A stretch of DNA of 64,000 nucleotides from Bradyrhizobium sp. BR 10289 (GTDB taxonomy: Bacteria; Pseudomonadota; Alphaproteobacteria; Rhizobiales; Xanthobacteraceae): the NCBI RefSeq assembly GCF_019455385.1, contig NZ_JACOFR010000021.1, positions 1 through 64,000 of the forward strand, given 5' to 3'. The number at the start of each line of letters is the position of its first letter. The first letter of the stretch is position 1. The translations under genes and the position numbers were made by a program. Below are positions 18,027 to 27,132 of the stretch, in pieces. The notes under the pieces were generated by a model. The model did no database searches, had not been told where the DNA came from, and saw nothing but the letters and a program-made list of their open reading frames with translations.

Positions 18027-19082
18027 ATGGCGAAGCGGGCGAAACCTTCAGCCAAAGCGGTCGACATCGCCGATTCCTATGCCGTGCGGCTGATGCAGCA
18101 TCTGGTCGTCCCGACCTTCGTGATCGACCCGAGGCGACGCGTGGTGATCTGGAACAGAGCCTGCGAGCGCCTGACCGGCGTTGCCGCCGCCGAAGTGATC
18201 GGCACCACAAAACACTGGCAGGCCTTCTACGAGACCAGACGCCCGTGCCTCGCGGACCTCGTCGCGCTCGATCGTCCCGAGCAGCTGCCGGAATATTATT
18301 CGGAGTACGCCGCACGCGGCCATAACGGGCTCGGCTTCAGCGCCGAGAACTGGTGCGTGATGCCGAAACTCGGCAGCCAGCTGTATCTCGCCATCGACGC
18401 GGGCCCGATCCATGACGAGGCCGGCCATCTGATCGCCGTGGTGGAGACGCTGCGCGATCTCACCGACCAGAAGCGCGCCGAGACCGCGCTGAAGGAGCTC
18501 GCCACCAAGGACGGGCTGACCGGCCTCTCCAACCGCCGTGCCTTCGACCAGATGCTGATGACGGAATGGGCCCGCGCCCAAAGGACGCAGAAGCCGATGG
18601 CGCTGCTGTTCGTCGACGTCGACCATTTCAAGCTGTTCAACGACCGGCACGGCCACCAGAGCGGCGACGAGTGCCTGCGCGCGGTCGCCGATGTCGTCAG
18701 CCGCCACGCCGTGCGCCCGCTCGACCTTGCCAGCCGTTATGGCGGCGAGGAGTTTGCGCTGATCCTGCCTGACCTCGATTGTGACAGTGCCTGCGCCATC
18801 GCCGATGACATCCGGCGCGCGGTAATGGCCTTGGCGATCGCCCATGGCGCCGTCGGTGCCGGCGAGCACGTCACCCTCAGCGTCGGCGTCGCCAGCCACA
18901 TTCCGGGCGAAGCCGACGGCAACCCCGACCGCCTGCTGGGCGCGGCCGACGAGGCCCTCTATGCGGCCAAACGGCTCGGCCGCAATCGCGTCATCTGCGC
19001 CGAGCGCATCCTCGCCGAATTCGCCGGTCTCGGGCGGGAGGCAGCGCCGGTCCCTGGCCGTATGGCCCGCAAATCGGCCTGA
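18027..19082 (+). CDS. PAS-GGDEF diguanylate cyclase
   Basis: A soluble protein of 351 aa with a PAS domain (about residues 18-150, including PTFVIDPRRRVVIWN) and a C-terminal GGDEF domain. The active loop reads GGEEF at about residue 239, and an RPLD motif five residues before it forms the product-inhibition site, so this should be an active, feedback-controlled cyclase. It begins one base after the stop of the preceding GGDEF-EAL gene, so the pair is almost surely cotranscribed and could set a local cyclic-di-GMP balance. The alkaline tail after residue 320 is not conserved in the domain family. Confidence 0.92.
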   Translation: MAKRAKPSAKAVDIADSYAVRLMQHLVVPTFVIDPRRRVVIWNRACERLTGVAAAEVIGTTKHWQAFYETRRPCLADLVALDRPEQLPEYYSEYAARGHNGLGFSAENWCVMPKLGSQLYLAIDAGPIHDEAGHLIAVVETLRDLTDQKRAETALKELATKDGLTGLSNRRAFDQMLMTEWARAQRTQKPMALLFVDVDHFKLFNDRHGHQSGDECLRAVADVVSRHAVRPLDLASRYGGEEFALILPDLDCDSACAIADDIRRAVMALAIAHGAVGAGEHVTLSVGVASHIPGEADGNPDRLLGAADEALYAAKRLGRNRVICAERILAEFAGLGREAAPVPGRMARKSA

Positions 19083-19142
19083 CCGAGGACAGCGGAAGCG
19101 GTTGCCCGCTCCCTACCAATCGGCTAAATGAACCCTCGGTCA

Positions 19143-19219
19143 GCACCCGTAGCTCAGCTGGATAGAGCGTTGCCCTCCGAAGGCAAAGGTCACACGTTCG
19201 AATCGTGTCGGGTGCGCCA
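19143..19219 (+). tRNA. tRNA-Arg (CCG anticodon)
   Basis: The acceptor arms GCACCCG and CGGGTGC pair over seven bases, with discriminator G and an encoded CCA. The D-loop reads AGCTCAGCTGGATAGAGC and the T-loop TTCGAAT. The anticodon stem TTGCC/GGCAA holds the loop CTCCGAA, so the anticodon is CCG. It is followed within 100 bp by the copper-resistance group. Confidence 0.96.
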
Positions 19220-19242
19220 TTTCGGTACAAAACTGGACACTC

Positions 19243-19259
19243 CAAAACCTGCGGTTTTG
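19243..19259 (+). terminator. Hairpin downstream of tRNA-Arg
   Basis: CAAAACC-TGC-GGTTTTG forms a perfect 7-bp stem 24 bases after the tRNA. There is no T-run after the stem beyond the TTTT inside it, so it is a weak terminator candidate. Confidence 0.35.
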
Positions 19260-19312
19260 CGCCGGACGCGGCGACGAGCGTGCGCAGGTCATCGCGGCGA
19301 TAGCCGGCCGCG

Positions 19313-20746
19313 TCATGCGTAGGCGATCAGTCCGGCGAAGCCTTCGTCCATGTGGTCTTGGTGATGGCAATGGAAGAAGGTCGGTCCGGGGTCGTCGGCG
19401 ACGAAATCGACCTCGGCCGTCGAATATCTGGGCAGGCTGATCGTGTCCTTGATCACTCCGGACGTCGGCTTGTCGCCGACCTTCGTGATTTCGAACGAGT
19501 GGCGATGCAGGTGTACGGGGTGTTCGTCGCCGCTGTCGTTGTTCAGCACCAGGCGGTATCGCTTGCCCTTGACGACGGTGAAGAGCGGATTCGTGTCTGG
19601 CCAGGATTTTCCGTTGATGGTCCAGCGGTTGTAGCCGCCTCTCCCGCCAGGGATCTTCTCGAACTTCAGTCCGATCGTCTCGTCGGGTGCAGTGGCCGGA
19701 ACGTCGTGACGTCCGAAAGCGGTGTAGTCCCATTTGGACGCAGCCGGCGCCGCCCAGGTCGGCTCGCCGCTCCGGCCGGCGTATTCGACGACCACGCCCA
19801 TGCCCATGTTGCGGTCCTCGTCCTCCGTCGAGCCGAAGACCCAGATTCCCGGATTGTTCATCTCCACGATGACGTCGGCGCGCTCGGCGACGTCGAGCTT
19901 CAGGATGTCGACCGTCGCGGACGTCGGGACCGGATTGCCGTCCAGCGCCAACACCCTGAAGCGATGGCCCGCCAGCGCCAGCGAGATGCCCATATTTCCG
20001 CTCGCGTTGAGCACCCGGAACAGCACGCGTTCGCCCTCGCGTACGCGGATCGGCTCGCCATGACCGAGCATGCGGTCGCCGAGGGTCGCCGCGTGATACA
20101 TGACCTCCAGTCCGTTGTCCGGCGGCGGCCCCTTCTTGATGTCCTGCATGCTGACCCAGTGACCGTCCCAGTGATGGGCAGCAAGCAACACTTCGCGGTC
20201 ATAGCCGCCGGGGTCGCCGCCGGCCGGCTCCACGATGAGGAATCCGAACTCGCCCGTATAGGTGCTCTTGTTCAGATCGGTCATGGCCATCGCGTGGCTG
20301 TGATACCAGCGCGTCCCCGCCGGCCTGGCGACGTATTCGTAGGTCAAGGATCTGCCGGGCTCGATGATCGGCGAGCCTTCTTCCGTGGCTCCATCCTGCT
20401 CCGACGGAATCATCAGGCCGTGCGAGTGGATCAGATTGGGGTAGCCGGAATCGTTGGTAACCTCGATTCGGACCGGCTGACCTTCCTTGACCCGTAGCGC
20501 CGGCCCGGGAACGGTCCCGTTATATGCGGTGGTCCTGATGATCTTTCCGGGCGCGATCTCGAGCGAAACTGGCGCGATCCTGATCCTGTGATCGGGTGCC
20601 GTTTGCAGCATCTGAGCACGAACGAGCGGAAGGGCCCTGGCCGTCATCAGCGACACTGCACCGGCCTGTGCGCCGCGAAGTAGTGTCCTCCGGCTGACGA
20701 ACGGTTGGTTCCGAAGGCTCTCTCCACGTCGATCGATCTTCGCCAT
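19313..20746 (-). CDS. Periplasmic multicopper oxidase
   Basis: A multicopper oxidase of 477 aa, exported folded by the Tat system: the N-terminus carries SRRTLLRG before a hydrophobic stretch. Copper ligands are visible as HSHG, WYHSH, HPVHLHRH and the C-terminal HCHHQDHMDEG with the type-1 copper cysteine. The neighbouring copper efflux genes suggest oxidation of Cu(I) in the periplasm, as CueO or CopA-like enzymes do. The start at 20746 follows GGAGAGG; the upstream in-frame start at 20782 does not. It is divergent from the DUF305 gene, and a shared 203-bp control region lies between them. Confidence 0.93.
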   Translation of the reverse strand: MAKIDRRGESLRNQPFVSRRTLLRGAQAGAVSLMTARALPLVRAQMLQTAPDHRIRIAPVSLEIAPGKIIRTTAYNGTVPGPALRVKEGQPVRIEVTNDSGYPNLIHSHGLMIPSEQDGATEEGSPIIEPGRSLTYEYVARPAGTRWYHSHAMAMTDLNKSTYTGEFGFLIVEPAGGDPGGYDREVLLAAHHWDGHWVSMQDIKKGPPPDNGLEVMYHAATLGDRMLGHGEPIRVREGERVLFRVLNASGNMGISLALAGHRFRVLALDGNPVPTSATVDILKLDVAERADVIVEMNNPGIWVFGSTEDEDRNMGMGVVVEYAGRSGEPTWAAPAASKWDYTAFGRHDVPATAPDETIGLKFEKIPGGRGGYNRWTINGKSWPDTNPLFTVVKGKRYRLVLNNDSGDEHPVHLHRHSFEITKVGDKPTSGVIKDTISLPRYSTAEVDFVADDPGPTFFHCHHQDHMDEGFAGLIAYA

Positions 20747-20949
20747 CGCTTTACCTCTCCGTCGGACGCCATGGAGTAGCACCGGTTGATCTCTTCGCGA
20801 CAGACGAACGAGAGGACCAGGCCAACAAAAGAAATTGAGTTCGACCGCTCCCCCACATGCTGCGGCCCGCCGCCGTCGGACCGGTCGCAGCAGGAACCAA
20901 CCCGTTCGGTCTCCATTGAGACTCGATCAACCAACCGGGAGCACCGGCG

Positions 20950-21441
20950 ATGTCTTATGCCCGTTTCGCCGCTATGATCGCGGTCTCGACGATCGTGATG
21001 TACGGACTGATGTACCTGAACACGTGGGCCCTCGACCACGTGTTCTTCAGCCAGACCAGGGCGTGGATGGCCCTGCTGATGGGAGCCGTGATGGCCGTCA
21101 TCATGCTCGGCTTCATGTGGAGCATGTACAAGGATTCGCGGACGAACGCGGCGATCGTGCTCGCGGCAGCCGTCGCGTTCGCCGGGTCGCTGTGGCTGGT
21201 GCGAAGCCAGGAAACGGTGGGCGACGTCTCCTACATGGAGGCGATGATACCGCACCACTCGATTGCCGTCATGACGAGCGAACGGGCGCACATCAAGGAT
21301 CCGCGGGTGCGCAAGCTCGCGGACGGAATCATCGAGGCCCAGGTCCGGGAGATCGGTGAGATGAAGCAACTGATCGCCGAACTCGAATCCAAGCCGGCGC
21401 CTGGCGACGCCAAGGACCTTCCTGCCCGGCCGGCGCAGTGA
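20950..21441 (+). CDS. Membrane protein with DUF305 domain
   Basis: A protein of 163 aa with about three N-terminal hydrophobic helices (to about residue 78) followed by a DUF305 domain. The domain carries MEAMIPHHSIAVM near residue 98, a Met/His-rich metal-site signature, and a helical EAQVREIGEMKQLI tail. Such proteins occur repeatedly in copper-resistance groups and may bind Cu(I) at the membrane surface; the exact role is unknown. It is the only + strand gene in the group, divergent from the multicopper oxidase and convergent with cusA. Confidence 0.88.
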   Translation: MSYARFAAMIAVSTIVMYGLMYLNTWALDHVFFSQTRAWMALLMGAVMAVIMLGFMWSMYKDSRTNAAIVLAAAVAFAGSLWLVRSQETVGDVSYMEAMIPHHSIAVMTSERAHIKDPRVRKLADGIIEAQVREIGEMKQLIAELESKPAPGDAKDLPARPAQ

Positions 21442-21493
21442 GGAACGGCCCGGCCGGCATTGCTGCCCTCGATGTTGTCGTTCGATCTGCCGT

Positions 21494-24400
21494 TCAAGCG
21501 GCCCTGGGGACGTCGGGCGAAGCGACCGTCGACTGCGCGTCGGCGGCCTCGCCATCGCGGGGAAGTCCCCGCCCCTTGACCAGGCCGAAGATGGCCGGGA
21601 TGACGATCAGGGTGAGCAGCGTAGACGAGGTCATGCCGCCGATCATCGGCACCGCGATGCGCTGCATGATCTCCGATCCGGTCCCGGTGCTCCACATGAT
21701 GGGCACCAGGCCCGCCATGATGGCGACCACCGTCATCATCTTCGGCCGGACGCGTTCGACGGCGCCCTCCATGATGGCGTCGTGGAGATCCCGGCGGGTC
21801 AACGGCCGGCCCTCGGCACTGCGCCTCGCCCGCATCTCGGCCAGCGCGTGATCGAGGTAGATCAGCATCACGACGCCGGTCTCGGCGGCGACGCCGGCAA
21901 GCGCGATGAAGCCGACGGCGACGGCCACCGACAGGTTGAAGCCGAGCCACCACATCATCCAGATGCCGCCGACCAGCGCGAACGGCAGCGACAGCATCAC
22001 GATCAGGGTCTCGGTCATGGCCCTGAAGTTCAGGTACAGCAGCAGGAAGATGATGGTGAGCGTCACCGGCACCACGATCTTCAGGCGGGCGGCGGCCCGC
22101 TGCAGATATTCGTACTGGCCGCTCCAGACCACGTAGTAGCCGGCGGGAAACTGGATGCTCTCGGTGACGGCGCGCTGCGCGTCGGCGACGTAGCTGCCGA
22201 TGTCGCGGTCACGGATGTCGACGTAGATGTAGGTCGCGAGCTGTCCGTTTTCCGTCCGGATCGAGGTCGGGCCCCGCGCCGGCTCGACCCTGGCGACTTC
22301 GCCGAGCGGTACTGCGCCGCCGGCCGGCATCGGCACCAGGATGTCGCTGGCGATCGCCTTCGGATTGTCGCGCAGGTCGCGCGGATAGCGCATGTTCACC
22401 GTGAACCGCTGCCGGCCTTCCACGGTCGTGGTGACTGTCTGGCCGCCCAGAGCCGCCGCGATGGTGTCCTGAACATCCTGGATCAGGATCCCGTAGCGCG
22501 CGAGCGCCTCGCGGTCCGGCACGATCTCGAGATAGTACCCGCCGATGCCCCGCTCGGCGTAGGCCGACGACGTGCCCGGCACCGTCTTGATGACACGTTC
22601 GATCTGCTTGGCCAGACGGTCGATCTCGACCAGGTCGGTGCCCATCACCTTGACGCCGATGGGCGTGCGGATGCCTGTCGAAAGCATGTCGATGCGCGCC
22701 TTGATCGGCATCGTCCATGCGTTGGAGACACCGGGAAACTGCAGCGCCTTGTCCATCTCCGCGATGAGGCTGTCGACGGTCACGCCGGGCCGCCATTGCT
22801 CTTTCGGCTTCAGGTTGACCACCGTCTCGAACATCTCGGTCGGCGCCGGGTCGGTCGCGGTCGCAGCCCGTCCCGCCTTGCCGTAGACGGAGACGACTTC
22901 CGGGAACGACTTGATGATCCGGTCCTGCGTCTGCATCAGCTCGGCTGCCTTGGTGACCGACATGCCGGGCAGCGTCGTCGGCATGTACAGCAGCGTGCCC
23001 TCGTTCAGGCTCGGCATGAATTCGGTGCCGAGCTGGCGCGCCGGCCAGACCGTGACGGCGAGAACGGCGAGCGAGGCCAGGATCACCAGCGTCTTGGCCC
23101 GCAGCACGCCCTTGATCACGGGACGGTAGATCCAGATCAGGAAGCGGTTGATGACGTTCCGGTGCTCGGGGACGATTTTGCCGCGGACGAAGATCACCAT
23201 GAGCGCCGGCACCAGCGTGACGGACAGCAGCGCCGCCGCCGCCATCGAGAAGGTTTTTGTGAATGCCAGCGGGCTGAACAGCCGTCCCTCCTGCGATTCC
23301 AGCGTGAAGATCGGCATGAAGGACACGGTGATGATCAGCAGGCTGAAGAACAGCGCCGGTCCGACCTCCGAGGCCGCATCGACCAGGACCTGGACGCGCG
23401 ACTGATCGGGCTTGGCACGTTCGAGGTGCTTGTGGGCGTTCTCGATCATGACGATCGCGGCGTCCACCATGGCACCGATAGCAATCGCGATGCCGCCGAG
23501 GCTCATGATGTTGGAGCCGAGCCCGAGCAGCTTCATGGCGCCGAACGCCATCAGCACGCCGACCGGCAGCATCAGGATCGCCACCAGTGCGCTGCGGACA
23601 TGCAGCAGGAACACGATGCAGACGATCGCGACCACGACGCTCTCCTCGAACAGCGTGTGCTTGAGCGTGTCGATCGCGGCGTAGATCAGGTTGGACCGGT
23701 CGTAGACCGGTACGATCTCGAGCGATTTCGGCAGGCTGGTCGCAATCTCCTTGAACCGCTTCTTGACGTTCTCGATGACGTCGAGCGCGTTGACGCCGAA
23801 GCGCTGCAGCACGATGCCGCTCGCGACCTCCCCCTCGCCGTTCAGCTCGGCAATGCCGCGCCGCTCGTCGGGACCGAGCTCGACATGGGCGACGTCCCGC
23901 AGCAGCACCGGGGTGCCGCCAGAGGTCTTCAGCACGATGTTGCCGAGATCGTTGATGTTCTTGATGTAGCCCTTGCCGCGGATGACATATTCGAACTCGG
24001 CGAGTTCGACGGTGCGTCCGCCGACGTCGGCATTGCTGGCGCGGATCGCCTCCCGGATCTTCTGCATGCTGATGCCGCGGTCGCGCATCCGCTGCGGGTC
24101 GAGGACGACGTTGTACTGCTTGACGAAGCCGCCGATGCTGGCGACCTCCGCGACACCTTCGGCCTTGGCCAGCGCGAACTTCAGATTCCAGTCCTGGATC
24201 GTGCGGGTGTCCGCCAGGTTCAACTCCCTGGACATCACTGCGTACTGGTAGACCCAGCCGACGCCGGTCGCATCCGGACCAATCGTCGGGGTCACGCCGG
24301 CCGGTAGCCTGGACGTCGCGCTGTTCAGGAACTCCATGACACGAGAGCGCGCCCAGTAGATGTCGGTGCCGTCCTCGAAGATCACGTAGACGAACGACAC

Positions 24401-24667
24401 CCCGAAGAACGAGAAGCCGCGCACCACTTTCGACTTCGGCACGGTCAGCATCGCCGTGGTCAGTGGATAGGTGACCTGGTCCTCGATCACCTGCGGCGCC
24501 TGGCCGGGATACTCGGTGTAGACGATGACCTGCGTGTCCGAGAGGTCCGGAATCGCATCCAGCGGAAGGTGGATGAGCGCGTACAGGCCCGCCGCGGCGG
24601 CGAAGCCGGTGCCGAACAGCACCAGCAGCAGGTTGCGGGCGGACCAGGCGATGATGCGGGCGATCAT
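21494..24667 (-). CDS. cusA: Cu(I)/Ag(I) efflux RND pump, CusA type
   Basis: An inner-membrane RND pump of 1057 aa in the heavy-metal (HME) class, exporting monovalent copper or silver with proton exchange. It has the HME N-terminus (LPLDAIPDLSDTQVIV), the TM4 proton-relay region AIGAMVDAAIVMIENAH, and the methionine-rich porter loops typical of the Cu/Ag branch (MDKALQFPGVSNAWTMP and MLSTGIRTPIGVKVMG). The ATG at 24667 overlaps the cusB stop by 4 nt (ATGA), so pump and adaptor are coupled. No CusC-type outer-membrane channel is encoded in the window, so it must borrow one. Confidence 0.95.
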   Translation of the reverse strand: MIARIIAWSARNLLLVLFGTGFAAAAGLYALIHLPLDAIPDLSDTQVIVYTEYPGQAPQVIEDQVTYPLTTAMLTVPKSKVVRGFSFFGVSFVYVIFEDGTDIYWARSRVMEFLNSATSRLPAGVTPTIGPDATGVGWVYQYAVMSRELNLADTRTIQDWNLKFALAKAEGVAEVASIGGFVKQYNVVLDPQRMRDRGISMQKIREAIRASNADVGGRTVELAEFEYVIRGKGYIKNINDLGNIVLKTSGGTPVLLRDVAHVELGPDERRGIAELNGEGEVASGIVLQRFGVNALDVIENVKKRFKEIATSLPKSLEIVPVYDRSNLIYAAIDTLKHTLFEESVVVAIVCIVFLLHVRSALVAILMLPVGVLMAFGAMKLLGLGSNIMSLGGIAIAIGAMVDAAIVMIENAHKHLERAKPDQSRVQVLVDAASEVGPALFFSLLIITVSFMPIFTLESQEGRLFSPLAFTKTFSMAAAALLSVTLVPALMVIFVRGKIVPEHRNVINRFLIWIYRPVIKGVLRAKTLVILASLAVLAVTVWPARQLGTEFMPSLNEGTLLYMPTTLPGMSVTKAAELMQTQDRIIKSFPEVVSVYGKAGRAATATDPAPTEMFETVVNLKPKEQWRPGVTVDSLIAEMDKALQFPGVSNAWTMPIKARIDMLSTGIRTPIGVKVMGTDLVEIDRLAKQIERVIKTVPGTSSAYAERGIGGYYLEIVPDREALARYGILIQDVQDTIAAALGGQTVTTTVEGRQRFTVNMRYPRDLRDNPKAIASDILVPMPAGGAVPLGEVARVEPARGPTSIRTENGQLATYIYVDIRDRDIGSYVADAQRAVTESIQFPAGYYVVWSGQYEYLQRAAARLKIVVPVTLTIIFLLLYLNFRAMTETLIVMLSLPFALVGGIWMMWWLGFNLSVAVAVGFIALAGVAAETGVVMLIYLDHALAEMRARRSAEGRPLTRRDLHDAIMEGAVERVRPKMMTVVAIMAGLVPIMWSTGTGSEIMQRIAVPMIGGMTSSTLLTLIVIPAIFGLVKGRGLPRDGEAADAQSTVASPDVPRAA

Positions 24668-26091
24668 TTGTGCTCTCCCATCGCTTGGCCGGGACCGGCG
24701 TCGGAAGCTTGCGGCGCCGCCTCTGCGAAGCCCTTCAGCGCCGCTTTCAGATTGCTCTCCGCATCGATCAGGAAGTTGGCCGAGGTGACCACCGCCTCGC
24801 CGTCTGCAAGGCCGTCGCGCACCTCGATATAGCCGCCGCCGCGACGGCCGAGTTTCACCTCACGCGGCTCGAAGCGCCCTTCTCCCTTGTCGATCAGGAC
24901 AGCCTGGCGCGCACCGGTGTCGAGCACCGAACTGTCGGGTACGGCCAGAACCGGCGCGGAGTCCGCAGTGTCGATCGCGGCATCGACATACATGTCGGGC
25001 AGCAGCGCGAAGTCCGGGTTGGCCAGTTCGATCCGGACGCGCGCGGTCCGCGTGTCCTTGTTCACCTGGGGATAGACGACTGCGATCTGTCCGGAGAAGG
25101 TCCGTCCCGGGAAACTCCTCGCGCGGATCGTCACCGGCTGGCCGACCGAGATGTTGCCGAGGTCGCGCTCGGCCACGTCGACGAGGGCCCAGACCAGCGA
25201 GATGTCGGCGATCCGGAACAGCACGTCGCCGGGGTTGGCGCGCATGCCCTCGATGGCGTTGCGCTCGAGCACGATGCCGTCGCGCGGCGCCGACCACTGC
25301 ACGGTCACGGGAGCGACATGGGACTTCTCCATCTCGGCGATCACCTGTTCGGGGACGTCGAGATTGACCAGCCGTTGCCGCGAGCCGCGGCCGTACATCT
25401 CGACGCCGCCGACCGTCTTGGACGTGATGGTCGCAAGATACTCGGCCGCGGCGGAAGCCACCGCCGAACTGTAGATCTGCATCAGGGGCTGTCCGGCCTT
25501 CACGCGCGTGCCGGTGGTCACGTCGGCGACCTTCTGGACGAAGCTTTCGGCCCGCATCGCGATCACCGACACGCGGCGTTCGTCGAGTTGAATCGTGCCC
25601 GGCGCCTTGACCGAGACGCGGATCGGGCGACGCTCGGCCATCTCCGACTTCACGCCCGTACGCTGGATCTTGCCGGGCGAAAGCTTGACCGTACCGTCGT
25701 CGGCGTCGTCGCCTTCGTAGACGGGGACATAGTCCATTCCCATCGGGTCCTTCTTCGGCACCGGGGAGGTGTCGGGCAGGCCCATGGGATTGCGGTAGTA
25801 GAGGATCTTGCGCGACGAATCCGCCTGCTGCTTCGGTTTGGCCGGCTCGGAGAAGGCCTTGTCGTCCTCGTAGACGGGCACGTAATCCCGCCCGCGCTCG
25901 TCCTTCTTCGGAGCCGCCGACCAGAGGGCCGCTCCGCCCGGATCGCGATAGTAGAGCGGCGTCCGGTCCGCTCCTGCGGGGCTGGTCGCCTCGGCACGGA
26001 CGGACCAGCGCTCGCCGGTCGCGTACCAGGTGGGGCCGAGGGCCAGGCCGCCCGTCAGCGCGAGTGCCGTCAGAAGACGCTGCATATTCAT
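24664..26091 (-). CDS. cusB: Cu/Ag efflux periplasmic adaptor, CusB type, with two metal-binding repeats
   Basis: A membrane-fusion protein of 475 aa bridging CusA to an outer-membrane channel. After an N-terminal signal segment come two copies of the small heavy-metal-binding motif: YYRDPGG with PKKDERGRDYVPVYE, then YYRNPMG with PKKDPMGMDYVPVYE. The second keeps the methionines expected for Cu(I); the first has lost them. The barrel-sandwich and beta-barrel regions follow (SFVQKVADVTTGTRVKAGQ, ARSFPGRTFSGQI). Start codons GTG 26100, ATG 26091 and ATG 26085 are all possible; 26091 has the better spaced site. Confidence 0.92.
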   Translation of the reverse strand: MNMQRLLTALALTGGLALGPTWYATGERWSVRAEATSPAGADRTPLYYRDPGGAALWSAAPKKDERGRDYVPVYEDDKAFSEPAKPKQQADSSRKILYYRNPMGLPDTSPVPKKDPMGMDYVPVYEGDDADDGTVKLSPGKIQRTGVKSEMAERRPIRVSVKAPGTIQLDERRVSVIAMRAESFVQKVADVTTGTRVKAGQPLMQIYSSAVASAAAEYLATITSKTVGGVEMYGRGSRQRLVNLDVPEQVIAEMEKSHVAPVTVQWSAPRDGIVLERNAIEGMRANPGDVLFRIADISLVWALVDVAERDLGNISVGQPVTIRARSFPGRTFSGQIAVVYPQVNKDTRTARVRIELANPDFALLPDMYVDAAIDTADSAPVLAVPDSSVLDTGARQAVLIDKGEGRFEPREVKLGRRGGGYIEVRDGLADGEAVVTSANFLIDAESNLKAALKGFAEAAPQASDAGPGQAMGEHK

Positions 26092-26173
26092 GATGTGCAC
26101 CTGCGCGCCCGGAGCGCGCGTCCATGGGAATGGGAAAGAGGAGTTCGGGCGCCGGCTGACGACGCCCGACGGC

Positions 26174-26566
26174 TCACTTCGTTGCCTTGACGATCACCTT
26201 GCCGGTGACGGTCTCGGCCTCGCCCTGCACCTTCGCGGATAGCGTGACCTGATAGCGGCCGGCCATCGGCAGGTCCGTCTTGAAGGCGTAGACGCCCGGC
26301 TCCTTCGAGGGCAGCGGTGCGACCGCCGATTCCATCTCGGCCATGCCGTCCGGAGCCATGTCGACCCGGGTCTTGAAGATCACGGCGTCAGGCACCGGCT
26401 TGCCGGTCTGCTTGTTGGTCAGGCGGACGGCAAGCGTGACGTCGTCGCCTTTTTTCATCTCCGGATTGACGGGCTCGAAGGCGTAGTCGCCGGCGCCCGC
26501 CATGGCGGCGGAAGCGGCAAGCGAAAGGGTGGCGGCGAGAGCCGCGGTCGTAACCTTGGAAAGCAT
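26174..26566 (-). CDS. FixH/YtkA-like periplasmic protein
   Basis: A secreted protein of 130 aa with a clear signal peptide (MLSKVTTAALAATLSLAASA, then AMAG) and a single beta-sandwich domain of the FixH/YtkA type, seen in DDVTLAVRLTNKQTGKPVPDA and GVYAFKTDLPMAGRYQVTL. The start at 26566 is preceded by AGGAT. It lies 82 bp upstream of cusB on the same strand and is likely part of the cus operon. Domains of this kind occur in copper-handling operons, possibly as metallochaperones; no metal ligand set is obvious apart from several methionines. Confidence 0.8.
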   Translation of the reverse strand: MLSKVTTAALAATLSLAASAAMAGAGDYAFEPVNPEMKKGDDVTLAVRLTNKQTGKPVPDAVIFKTRVDMAPDGMAEMESAVAPLPSKEPGVYAFKTDLPMAGRYQVTLSAKVQGEAETVTGKVIVKATK

Positions 26567-26665
26567 TGTTCTATCCTCATGAATTGATCTCGGCCGTGGC
26601 GCTAGTGGCGCGCGCACGTCAGTCGTCGCCGCGAGCAAGCGTGCGCGCGGCGGGCTTTTACGAGA

Positions 26666-27034
26666 TCAGCTTCGAGGAGGCCGGAAGGGCGGACTGCCGC
26701 CGCGGTACAGGACGACCTGGTCCGCGGGAATGGCGATCTTGCTGGCGGCGATGGCAAGAATCCCGAACACGACGGGGCGAACGTCGCCGAGCGCGAGCGC
26801 TCCGCCGATGCAGCAGAGACCCATCCCGCACTTGTAGCCGTCCTTGTCGGGCGTCGATCCCTTCATGTCGTCCGGACAGCATTCGTCCATCGACATGTCG
26901 CCGTGATCCGCCATGTGCATGGCGGTCTGCATGTCATCCGGCGACATTGCGCGGCCGCCGGCGGACGCGCCAAGCGGCAGCATTGCCAGCGAGACGGCGA
27001 TCGCGAATGCCAGGATGGTACGGACGAGCCGCAT
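26666..27034 (-). CDS. Met/His/Cys-rich secreted protein of the copper group
   Basis: A protein of 122 aa with an N-terminal signal sequence (MRLVRTILAFAIAVSLAML) and a segment dense in metal ligands: MQTAMHMADHGDMSMDECC and CGMGLCCIGG. A hydrophobic stretch VVFGILAIAAS follows. The start at 27034 follows GAGGTAAG. It is the first gene of the minus-strand copper operon (100 bp before the FixH-like gene). I do not recognise a named family; the ligand composition and position suggest periplasmic copper binding. Confidence 0.65.
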   Translation of the reverse strand: MRLVRTILAFAIAVSLAMLPLGASAGGRAMSPDDMQTAMHMADHGDMSMDECCPDDMKGSTPDKDGYKCGMGLCCIGGALALGDVRPVVFGILAIAASKIAIPADQVVLYRGGSPPFRPPRS

Positions 27035-27132
27035 CGATTTCGACTTACCTCTCGGGCCGCAGTACGGCTTGGGTAACATATTCCGATCCCGAACGCAGTC
27101 CTTGATCTCGCTCAAGCATTCGTGACCCCCGG

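Noticed and set aside
18991..19245. An 84-codon frame antisense to tRNA-Arg
   Set aside because: It is the well-known spurious protein produced by reading across a tRNA gene.
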